A stretch of DNA of 64,000 nt from Myoxocephalus aenaeus (lineage: Eukaryota; Chordata; Actinopteri; Perciformes; Cottidae): the NCBI GenBank assembly GCA_038501785.1, contig JBAMJR010000053.1:1459001-1523000 (forward strand). Direction: 5' to 3'. Position numbers and translations under genes: made by a program. Shown piece after piece: positions 14,629-26,600 of this stretch (position 1 is the first letter of the stretch; the number at the start of each line of letters is the position of its first letter). The notes beneath the pieces were generated by a model. That model ran no database searches and was not told where the DNA came from. It saw only the letters and a program-made list of their open reading frames with translations.

Positions 14629-16760
14629 CTCCCTCTTAGTGTTTCACATGATTTACAATGATGATCTTTTCTTTTTTTATTACATAAATAGCAGGGATCA
14701 CTGGATCTCCCAGTTATGCAATCCTGAGCCTGGTGTGATGTGTGATGTCCAATACATCCCCATCAACTGTAGTTTTAATTATACGTCACGAATGTTGTGT
14801 GTCTGGGTTATCTAATCAGACTGACTTACATAACACACACACTGCTTGATTGTGAGAAGAAGAAGAAGAAAAAACCTGTTTAACCTTAAAAGGCATCTTC
14901 TGAACCACAGAGGCCGTGTGGACAGACAGTGTGACTCCTGGCCGGACAAATGGCTATTCACCAACACGTCAATCTGACGGCGTCTCGCCGGCGGTTTAAA
15001 ATGTGTGTTGTGGATTCTCTTCTCACATGCCGGCAGAAATGGCTGTGGTTTTTTGTAATGCCATAGAGCTCGCACAAAGATGTGTTTCAAGAGAAACACA
15101 GGACGGGGATTGTAACGCAACTCACCATGACATCTGCCATTTCGTAAATATGGAGAATATTGCATAATTCATTGATTATTATATAATTCTCTCACACTCC
15201 AGTGCCTCTCATTACTATTTCAACCATTAAAGCCAGAGAACTAGAAATAACCTAAACCTGACCTCCAGTGGATGACCGTCACATCTGGTGACGAAAATGT
15301 GGACGAAAATGTATTTCTCTCTTCAACTAATTCTTTGTTAATCAGAGTACTGAACAACCTTTTCAGACGCTCAAAATTCCCAAACAGGGATGTGCTTTGA
15401 GTAAAAGCTGGACAAAGAATAAAGTGATAAGCAAGCACCGCTTCTACCTGCAAACTCCGCTGCGAGGCAACCGCAAAAATAGGGGAAGCGCTTTGCAACG
15501 TTTGCAGCAGGGCCGAAGTAGACACGGTAGTAGACACCCATGATATAACTATGACGTAAGCTTAAACCTCAAAGTCAGCAATTTGAAGAAAGTCTTTGTT
15601 TCAACTGCCCCGCGGTAGAAAAGTGTAACTTGGGTTATCTTTATGTAAGAGATTAAGTAAGTTCTAGCAGCGGGGTTTTCCAAGAGTGAGGTAGTCAGCC
15701 CTCCTAGGGTTTTGTGAGGACTCCAGCTGCAACAGCAGCCACACTCATTTGTATATGTACAATTGAATGTCATCAGCATAATGATGATAAGAAACAACGG
15801 GCCTCATTCTGGGAAAGGTCTGCACCAGATTCACGACGTGTTCTTAAACCCGAAAAGTGTTCGTACCTGTGCAATGGGGGTTATGTGTGACATGGTCTTG
15901 AATTCCAGCTGCACAAATCTAATTATGAAAGTGCCTATTAAACATATTCACTTGGGCCAAATGACCTAAATGACACCTCTCCGACTCTATCGTCTCTTCT
16001 CTCCAGTCATCCAGTTTGGGTTCGTCTCTCTGTTCGTGGCTTCGTTCCCTCTCGCTCCGCTCTTCGCGCTGCTCAACAACGTCATCGAGATCCGACTGGA
16101 TGCCAAGAAGTTCGTGACGGAGCTGCGCAGGCCGGTCGCCGTGCGCGCCAAAGACATTGGTAAGCTGCTGTGACGCATGTTAAAAAGGAAACTACACAGA
16201 GCATAACTTACTCATTATTACCGTATTCTCTCATACAACCAGGGCTGTAAACTGACATAAATGATAAATACCAGATTTGTTATGGTTTTGTAGATACTAA
16301 CTGCCAATACAGCACAAGAGCTGCTCAAAGGGCCAAAACAACCATCATTATTTGCCCCAAGAAATCCATAAAAATAATAAGTATGAAATATTTCCTCAAT
16401 AATGTCAACAAGTTGTCGCTGTTGGCAGAAAGCTCATGTCTCGTAAATGCAATTTTTTTTACCCAAAGGCTTTTAAAGGGCTTTACTGAGACACACGGTC
16501 AGACAGTAATTTGTTTATCGCCACGCTCACATTTGTCCATACTGCAATAACTCAACAAGAAATGAATGACTGCCATGCTATTTTGTCAATATTAGGATGA
16601 ATCCTAATAAGAGTGGTGGTCCCCTAATGAGGTTGACATATATTGGATGGATTGCCATGAAAAAACTTAGTACAGATATTTATGCCCCCCTCAGAATTAA
16701 ATTAATTTAGTTTGGATCTTCAGCCTCAGATGTACTTCACCTCCCTCTTATCGCTTGAAC

Positions 16761-16841
<81 letters not shown>

Positions 16842-19800
16842 GGTATATGGTACAACATCCTGAGTGGAATGGGAAAATTCTCAGTCATTATAAATGTAAG
16901 TATTAATGTAATTTCCCTCCATCAACCTGCTTGTTGAATTAGTTATGAAGGCAGATAAATGCACAAGAAATACATGAAAACAGTCGTAGTCACATGTTGC
17001 CGTGTGCGTTGGCCGGACTCTCTGTCGAGGTCAAGGTGTGTTGTAGAGTCAGGAAAGTTCTGCTCGGGATTTGTTCTTGGCCATTGAACCAAATCCTATT
17101 CCGTTTACTTTAATACTAAAGAGATTTGTGTGGATTAAGAAAAACAAGCAGCGAGGGTTTTTATTTATTCTAGAGCTTATGGGGCATTGGACACATATAC
17201 AAACACTTAAGCTGCCCCGGGAGCTTCAGGGCAGTGGAAAACTGGAAGCGGAATTCCCCTTTAGTGCATGTGTGTCTGTCCAGTATGTCGTATGTTTAAT
17301 ATTACTAAATGAATACATCTTTGCAATATGTCGTTTACGAGAACTGTGCTTTTAAACATCTGAAAATTAACAGTTTGACCCCTGCAGCTCTTCATCTAAA
17401 AAGCAAAGGGAGCGTTTTGACAAATTACACGTTTTACAGGAGAAAACCTTGTTTCATGTTCATGTTTTTGATACATTTTCATGACCGAAAAATGTTTCGT
17501 TCTGTCTCTCTCTCTCTCTTTCTCTCCGGAGGCCTTCGTGATCTCCTTCACATCAGACTTCATCCCTCGGCTCGTCTACCAGTACATGTTCAGTCAGACC
17601 GGCACCATGCACGGCTTCATCGACCACACGCTCTCCCACTTCAACGTGTCCAACTTTAAACCCGGCACGGCACCGCAGAACTTAGAGCAAGGGAACATCA
17701 CCGTCTGCCGGTAAAGACTCACACACACACACACACACACGCACACACAGACACGCATGCACACTCACAAGTTATGGATATTGGTAGAAATCCTTCAATT
17801 ATTATTTGCTTAACACTTTTGTGAGAGGCATTGATAAATACAAATGACAAAACATGTATTCTTTCATTCATCATTTATCATAAAAAGCCAGCTCAAGAAG
17901 AATAGATGGCACTCACTGATTGTTAGGGGTTAAGCCAAATAGTTGTCTAATCGACAATTCAACCTAAGAAGCCGGTTCTGCTGCCAATCTCACAGTTGAA
18001 TTGTCGCATTGGCATGACTCCATTTTGGCGCTTGATTTTATCTGATGTTATCTTGCCGTTTGGCTCAGAAAGGCTAAACAGTAACAACATTTGCATACAC
18101 AGACCACATTCTTTCTGTTTTCTGATCATTTTCTTTTTACTAACAGTTGAGTACTAAGAAAAGAGTTAAGTCAGTTCATCTATTTTTATTGAGGAATTCA
18201 GTTTGGGGGATTTTGTCTAAGTGGATGAAACAACATCACTCTGTTTTGCTCATAGTTTGGGCTTTATTACATAACAGACTCTAGTCTCTGTATCAACAAC
18301 AAATAGCGATCATTATCATTTTATTTCAAGGCTAGTATCCATTCAATCTAACAGAAGGATGTCTCTGTCTCTTCTTTGGTGATGAAGTCCATCTCCAACT
18401 GAATTTTCTCTTTCTTTTCAAGCCTTCATTCATATCGAGAAACCTTCTGGCAACAACCGACACAACATTTGCACTTTCTTACATTCACACTGGATGCAAT
18501 ATGGAACAGTCACAGTGCTTTACTGTTCACCAGAAACTCTGAAAGAACATCACACTCTTTCCGTTTTGTGGCAGAGAGCAAAGCAGAAGACTCAGTTTAT
18601 GTTATCACAGAGCACGTGTAATAAAGCTGCCGAGGCAGCAGTAGTACCAAAATACTCAGTGAGTGTAATGGGAACTGAGATATCAGCATTTGTTACATAC
18701 AACTATATATCATCTGCATAAAGTCCCATATAGTGTTAAATTCAATTATTTGTATCCAGTAGGTCAGATGCATTTGATGAGTAATAATTGCTCTTGTTGA
18801 TTGCTTACATGTATACATTTTTAAGAGATGGAATTGAAGCACTTAATGCACACAGGTAATCCCTTTCTGGATGTCCAAAGGCCCTTTCTGCGTCTAGTGG
18901 AGACATCGCACAAGTTTATGCCTGAGATGGTTTGGCGTTGATGATTTTACAGATTTAGAAATACAGTGCACTATTGTGTCGTCTTTGCATTTTCACTCAT
19001 GCCAGTGGCGAGCATCTCTTTCATAATAATCAATATAGAGCGCTGTAGAAGAAAAGGTCATGGATGCCGGCGCCCACAGAAAGAGGTCGGCCTGCTGTTA
19101 CATAAGACAGCTAATAATTACAATGCAAGAATACGGTCTTTGTGCCAATGGAGTGGGGTACGTCACGCAGGAAACACGACAAGGTCCTTGAATGAAGGCG
19201 TGAAATTGGCTGGAGAATGTTCCAAGAAGGGTGTGTGTCTCTGCAGTGTGTGTCGTGCTATATCGTGTACGTACAGACTGTTTCCAGACAGGATTCGCTG
19301 CTTCAGGCAAATGATTCAACTCCGTGTTTAATTCAAAGTATGCCAGATGCTCCAGACAGTTAATTAATCGTTCTTTTTCTTTTCTTCTTTGTTGTCCGCC
19401 CTGTTCATTTTTTTTTTTTGCTTGACTCTAGTTGTATGGGTGAATTCATGCAGGAGGGAGGGGAAGTAGTAAAGAATGCATGGATGGACAGGGAATGGAG
19501 AGATGAGGGATGCTATTATTGAACAGAATATATGTTCTTTCCATAAGCAATAAAACAGAGGAAGGAAAGGAAGGAGAGAGGCGCTGGAGTTGGACGGGTG
19601 GATAAATAGATGGATGGTGTGACAGAGGCCAACCACTAAGGTATTAAATGTTTAATTACATTTAAAAACAGCAGTGCGAGGGAGTTGGAAAAGGTTTCTG
19701 CGTCAGCGGGCAGAGCACCACTGTACTTATCTGCAGACACGTTTCCTCTACTGTATTCACAATGCAGGATACAGATGTTGGTGAACTATGATTTGTCAGT

Positions 19801-22800
19801 CTCTAGTATTGTACTGTAAGCCACCTGATTGGATATGAAGGGATTGTTTTAACCATGCCAATTTATCCAAGCTTCACATTCATTTCCTTGTCGGAATATG
19901 GTCGAGAATAACTGCAAATGTGAACGCACTGGTATATAACATATTGTCTGGTAACTGCTAAATAAGTAAGGATATCACAGGGTTTAGGGAACACAAAAAA
20001 TACTTACTTATAATACATTTATGTGCATGTTGCATTTGATGCAGAGCTCTAGAAGACAGCTGGAAGGACTTGCTTGGCTTTTGTTGTTAAGTGTCTGTTA
20101 GGTGACATCATTGAAATGTTCGTACTTGCACTGTATTGAAGAAGACTTGAAACTAAACTCATGTTTACGATGTTTACTGAGGGGATAAATCAGTTGAGGA
20201 GTAGAGTCATTTTCTCATAGACTTCTATACAATCTGACTTTGTTTTGAGAGGAGTCTCCCCCTGCTGGCCTTTAGAAAGAATGCACGTTCAAGGCACTTC
20301 TGCATTGACTTTACTAGTCAGACCTGGAGGTTGCCACCTGGTAAACTGGATTTTTCACACCCCATTTGTGCACGACAGATATGCGATGATGTTAGTGGGC
20401 ATACCTTTTCTCATTAAATGTTTATCTTGAAATGTGATTCAGGTCTGAGCCCTGCTGAGGTTCCCTTGAGCAAATATGAAATCTCCACCAGCCTGCAGTC
20501 ATTTGGCTGACCTCCATGTGCAGGGGCCAAGAGAAAAGGCCACTTCCTTGCTCCTGACATGTTCTCACGTTAGTTGGATTTAACTCAAATTATATTCATC
20601 AAGAGAGCTCAACGGGGATATAAACAAAGCAAAGAACAAATGCACAACATAAACAGATAAATCAAGGATAGTAAAAACAAGAGAGCGGACGAGTTAACCA
20701 CAAACTCTTATGATTAGAAGGCTTTATTTGTTGCAAATCATTGTCTCTTCCAGGAGAAGACTTTAAAAAGTATTATGACAGCAAGAACTTTAGGCTTCTA
20801 CCTGCTTAATATCAAGGCAGCGCTTGTTTCTTGAGCTGATGGGAAGTTGGCTGATGTAGTAACTCTCATCACCCGGAAATCAAGTGAACGCCAAAGAATA
20901 ATGTGATGGATTATCATGTTATATCTGATAGAAATATTACTCTTATAGGTCAGGCGTATTTAATTAAAATTCAAGAAGGTCCAGTTAGAGAAATCTTCCT
21001 CTTGTAAAGGTCCGGAACATCACAATAATATTTAACTTGAGCTATAATGCCAGACATATATTGAAGTAGCCTAGCAGTTGTATTAGATAGATAGATAGAT
21101 AGATTGTTTGTATTAACGTCTATATGTAGTCTGTATGTAGTCAACAACTGACTGTCAAATCAAATAAAGAAAGTTCCATTGAATTATCCCAACAATATTA
21201 TTAGTCAGTTTTCAAATTGAACAGGGTGAATTATAAATAATATATACGCTAATAATAAATCAATGGTAATCTTTAATTTCAAGTACAATATGGGCTGCAT
21301 TTAGAAATATAATATGGATGTGAGTGGGTACGTTTGCTCAAAACGTTTGTGCTTCTTCTCGTAGTGGCGCTTCACATTGGCAAATACAAATTATATTATA
21401 TATTATACGAATTGCCCCGGTCTCTGAACATTTGAGACACATTGGTTTGGAACTGCCCATGGAATAAATCAACGTAAAAGAGTCTGTCCATTCTTGGTGA
21501 AAGGCTCTGAGCTCGCTGCCCACTTTTCTATTTGAAATAACTTCTCTGACTAGTCCGTCTCTCGCCCCGTCTCCTCCCTGTATGTATACAGTATATCTCA
21601 CTCGAGTCAAGGTGCTTATTATGTAATTGGTCTGTGTGTTTCCTGCACCGCTCTATGAGTGCCGTAAAGGTTAGAAAAGCTGCGCCTCTTAAAATAGAAG
21701 TGCTCCTTCAAAATGTAATAATTCTCAAATATATATCGGTTATAGATCCAGGGACGGATAGTATGGCGTCTTGGGTCCGGACCGCAGCGCTCCTATTAGT
21801 GACCCCTAAACTAGGTGCGTCAATAGATGCTTTGTTCTTTATATGTACTTAGTTCAGAAATAAGCCAAGTTTATGAGACCAAATAACAGAGGCATGTTGG
21901 AACATGTTGGCAATACATCTGCCACACAAATTATGAAGAAGTCTCATGAGTAAATGTGTTCCATCGGTTTTCTAATCTACTGTCTGCCCTTTTATTGAGT
22001 TTTCTTTCAGCCAAATGCTCTGAGGGAATTTGTCTCTGGTCAACAGGTATGCAGTATATTTATGTCTCAGGGCTTTTATTGTGAAAGGTAAGAACTGAGT
22101 GAGTGGATCTGGTGTGTGTCGCCTTTTTCAACGTTGAAAGAAGTAATAAAGTTTGCCTTCTTAGTTGAATTACTGAGCCTCCCTCTTGCACACGGTAGTG
22201 AACGTGTTGGTCCGGTCCGCACAACTTGATTGGTTGATGTGTTCACTTGCAGTGCGAAAGCTCCGAAAAATGGAACTTGCAGTGCTTTTTTTTGCCTGAT
22301 GATATTGGTGTTCTGTGTGAAAGTACTCTTGACAAAAAAATATATGGACGTCTGAATTAATCGCATTAAACACAATTTGTAACGGCCTTAACATGCTGAT
22401 GTTTAGCAGCGGCCATTTTCACCATCCCAGTTATGCGAGCTAGTATACTATCTGTTGATTGGCACAAGCTGAGGCCATTCATTTTGCAGATATTTTGTCA
22501 GAAACCAAAGCATTGAATACATTGAAATTATGTCGCTCGAGGGAAAGTCAGATGATCGCCCAAGTCATTTGGGATAAATTGTCTGGGCAACTGTACCAAA
22601 ATCTAAAGGCACTCCATTCAGAGGTTGACAAGAAATGTATTGTCTAAAATGTCAACCACGTGTTGGTGCTAGAGGTGAAGTTGTTGAGATATTTCAGTCT
22701 GGACCAAAGTGGACTGACCTCCATTTTCATCCCTAGAGCAAGCAACGCTAAAGAACTGTCAGAAAGAAACTAAACTAGTTAACTCAGTTGCCAGAATGGA

Positions 22801-23235
22801 GCATCGGGACATTAGATAACTCAGAGAGCGATCAGTGTTGAACAATACACGACTCATGACTAGTGCTGTGGGTTTCTTCCATGGCCAGCCGTGGGACATC
22901 GAAGTCAGAAGTGTATCGTGCCCAAACAATTTACAGCGCTAAGGTCACTCTATTAATACCTTTTTAAATGTTATTTATTTGAAACTCAGAAATGACCGTC
23001 TAGTATCGGCTCACCTCGCTTGAGACCTCGGCTGAGGTGGTACCAAGAATGGAGTTGTTCGACTGGTACCATCCACTACTTCTGCTCATGGGAACAAATA
23101 GCAAATAGCAAATAAGCGTTCTAGTGCGTGAAGAGCTGAGCTGAACTGGACTGCTACACTGTGTGAAAGGTGTACGTTCTTGCAAAAGATACAAAGATAC
23201 TATTGTTAGAGGTCAAGGATGTGATCATTACCTGA

Positions 23236-23315
<80 letters not shown>

Positions 23316-23401
23316 ACTTTACGGATGGGAATGGTCTGACCCTTGTTTGTCCGTAAATATATTCCTGCATCCCAGGGGCCACTGTGTTGGCAGCAGGAAC
23401 A

Positions 23402-23452
<51 letters not shown>

Positions 23453-23549
23453 TAACTGTAATCTCGTTGGTCTTATGAAAGAATATTGAGTTAGATGCTC
23501 CAGTTGTTGCCGAGCTGCACTATTATAACCAAACATGGAGTGTCCACGA

Positions 23550-23623
<74 letters not shown>

Positions 23624-26600
23624 GAGAGAAAGAGGGACAGATATTTATTTCACAATACTATTCACAAAATTGATTCCACCTCGGCAGGTTAGAATTAAAG
23701 TGGCAGGAGTTTGAGGTCTTGTCTTGTCACATTATAAGTTGATCCACAACGGAAATACCGTAAAATATTAGCGCGCGAGTGAGAGAAAGATGAATAGATC
23801 AAAGAAGAAAGAGAGGGAGAGAAGAGCCGACTCTCACGGGCAGCATTCCTCACTCATGACTGTATAAGGAGAAGGAATCAGACACCATAAGGCCCCGCTG
23901 ACACACACAATGCACACACACATATTCCACCCTCCCTTTCTATACTGCCGGTCAAGCACTTAGTGAGACAATCAGGACAGTTCATCTATTTTAGGGCCAA
24001 AGGAATTCTTTCATGACATGAGTGTGTGTGTGTGTGTGTGTCTCAATTTAAAACTCCATCACATTAATCTGACCGCTGTGGGTTCTCTGTAAAGGACAGC
24101 TTCCAGTGTGATCTGCACTCCCTGCATTCCCAGTTCTTTCTAGCAAAATAAGAAGCCAACAAACTTCCTGAAGATGACATAAGACACAAATTGAAGATAA
24201 ATATATGAACAAATTCAGATTGTGCATAAGACTAATATAGCCAGTAACTGACCGGCAGCTAGTACTATAGTACTTTGGACCTCCATGACCTCCACTACTT
24301 GTGGATTTTGTTGGTTGACCCACGCAGTAAAAACTGCCAATTCAGTGTCTCCCTATGCTCCATGATGACCATTGTTGTGCAGAAAACATAGATTGATTAC
24401 CTCTTTTTTCTTCCATGTTTGACACAGCATTTATTCCTCCTTGCTCTCTTTTTGCTAGACCATGTGGTTGTATAAGTGATAAACGTTTTTACTCCACTGA
24501 CATAGATAGTAAATAAGAAGTGGACGTATATTTAGTCAACGCGATCTTTGATTTTAGCGGTAGCAATCTTGTTTTTATTGCAACCAGTGAACGGAAGTGA
24601 CCATATTTGGACTGTGAAGAAGTGACGCCGTGGTAGAGATGTCATATATAGCTCTGCTAGCGATCTGTCAATCACAAGGTCGGCATACCCTAAAAAATAC
24701 CGTTCTATTTGACTCTAAATGGGACAATAAGCTTCACATCGCTTCCTGTGACTGGGCCTGATGTAAACATTATAGGTGTGGCTGGCACCCAGTGTTGATG
24801 GCATGAGTTGTGTGTTTGCTCTGTTTAAGCTTTGTGTATCTTTGGAACAATATAGCAAAAACAACACGATTATTGTCTGACACATGATGTGACTGTCGCT
24901 TCGGGTGTCAGGACCACGGACAGCGCTCAGGTTGCCTATTAACCGTAAAGTCTGCCCTAGTGGGTGTTTCTTCTTCCTATGTGTTTCTGAACCAAGCGGG
25001 ATCAGTCTCGCCCCTTCAGCCCGAATACACCAGCTGAAGTGACTTTGTTCAGCTTGAAACCCGCTCACCCCTTGTGGCTGTACTCTAATATTTGGCAAAT
25101 GAGCAGCTTCCTTTTGTTGAGCGATAATGGCATTGAACCCGCAATGGCCGCTTGCGGCTATGTTTTGACTGGATGACAGCTCTATATATAGCTGTCGCTC
25201 CACATGCGCGGAGCTTTGACTATAAATCTCAATCCCTTTGATCTCTTCTGTACATTCAATGGTTCGGGAGGAGACATTTTCTTTCTGCCCGAAGACTTTA
25301 TCGAGATAAACAATGAGATGCGTTGTCTCCCTGCTCTCGGCTTGAAAGGAATGCTATATGTTCGACTCAGCATCCTCCCACAGGGAGAGGCGGACTCTTT
25401 TAAAAGTAGATGAAAATGGATCCCAAAAGCCGAGACGCCACTTCCACTCCAGAGTCACCCCCATTCCCTTCATTTTGCACAAAGGCGGTGTTGTAGCCTA
25501 CAGCAGCGGTCCCCAACCACCGGTACTGGTCCTTGAGTCCCTTGGTACCGGGCCGCACAGAAAGAATGAAAAACAAAAAGTAAAAAAGGTTTGGTAAGAT
25601 CTTGACACGTCAAGTGATACATTGCCCCAAAAATTAAACTTAAAAATATGTTTCAACTCTGCCGGTGTTCTGGATTAAAATCAAGGCAGAATATCCTGAG
25701 ATCGGCAAAAAGCTCTGAAAACCTGCTTCCATTTCCAACATCCTGTCTTTGTGAAGCAGGTTTAAGTTACAGAGTAGACTGGACTAAAAGTTTAAATTAT
25801 GGAGTAGACTGAACTAAAGGTTTAAGTTACGGAGTAGACTGGACTAAAAGTTTAAATTATGGAGTAGACTGGACTAAAAGTTTAAATTATGGAGTAGACT
25901 GGACTAAAGGTTTAAATTATGGATTAGACTGAACTAAAGGTTTAAGTTAAGGAGTAGACTGGACTAAAGGTTTAAGTTATGGAGTAGACTGGACTAAAGG
26001 TTTAAGTTACGGAGTAGACTGGACTAAAGGTTTAAGTTACGGAGTAGACTGGACTAAAGGGTTAAGTTACGGAGTAGACTGGACTAAAGGTTTAAGTTAC
26101 GGAGTAGACTGGACTAAAGGTTTAAGTTATGGAGTAGACTGGACTAAAGGTTTAAGTTAAGGAGTAGACTGGACTAAAGGTTTAAGTTACGGAGTAGACT
26201 GGACTAAAGGTTTAAGTTACTGAGTAGACTGGACTAAAGGTTTAAGTTAAGGAGTAGACTGGACTAAAGGTTTAAGTTATGGAGTAGACTGGACTAAAGG
26301 TTTAAGTTACTGAGTAGACTGGACTAAAGGTTTAAGTTACTGAGTAGACTGGACTAAAGGGTTAAGTTACGGAGTAGACTGGACTAAAGGTTTAAATTAC
26401 GGAGTAGACTGGACTAAAGGTTTAAGTTAAGGAGTAGACTGGACTAAAGGTTTAAGTTATGGAGTAGACTGGACTAAAGGTTTAAGTTACTGAGTAGACT
26501 GGACTAAAGGTTTAAGTTATGGAGTAGACTGGACTAAAGGTTTAAGTTATGGAGTAGACTGGACTAAAGGTTTAAGTTACGGAGTAGACTGGACTAAAGG

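Larger units (their letters stand above)
10034..16006 (+). other. ano2 visible intron 6
   Basis: 6.0 kb intron. It holds (CA)n at 11621-11676, a dispersed-repeat-like stretch near 12100, a CpG-dense block at 13.91-14.18 kb and two more dinucleotide tracts. The flanking exons join without a gap (EMI-IQFGF), so no coding exon is missing. No confident gene on either strand. Confidence 0.7.

Noticed and set aside
23228..23620. Open frames coding long Cys-Val or Thr-His runs (also at 994, 7081, 8852, 13871 and others)
   Set aside because: They are translations of (CA)n/(GT)n microsatellites.
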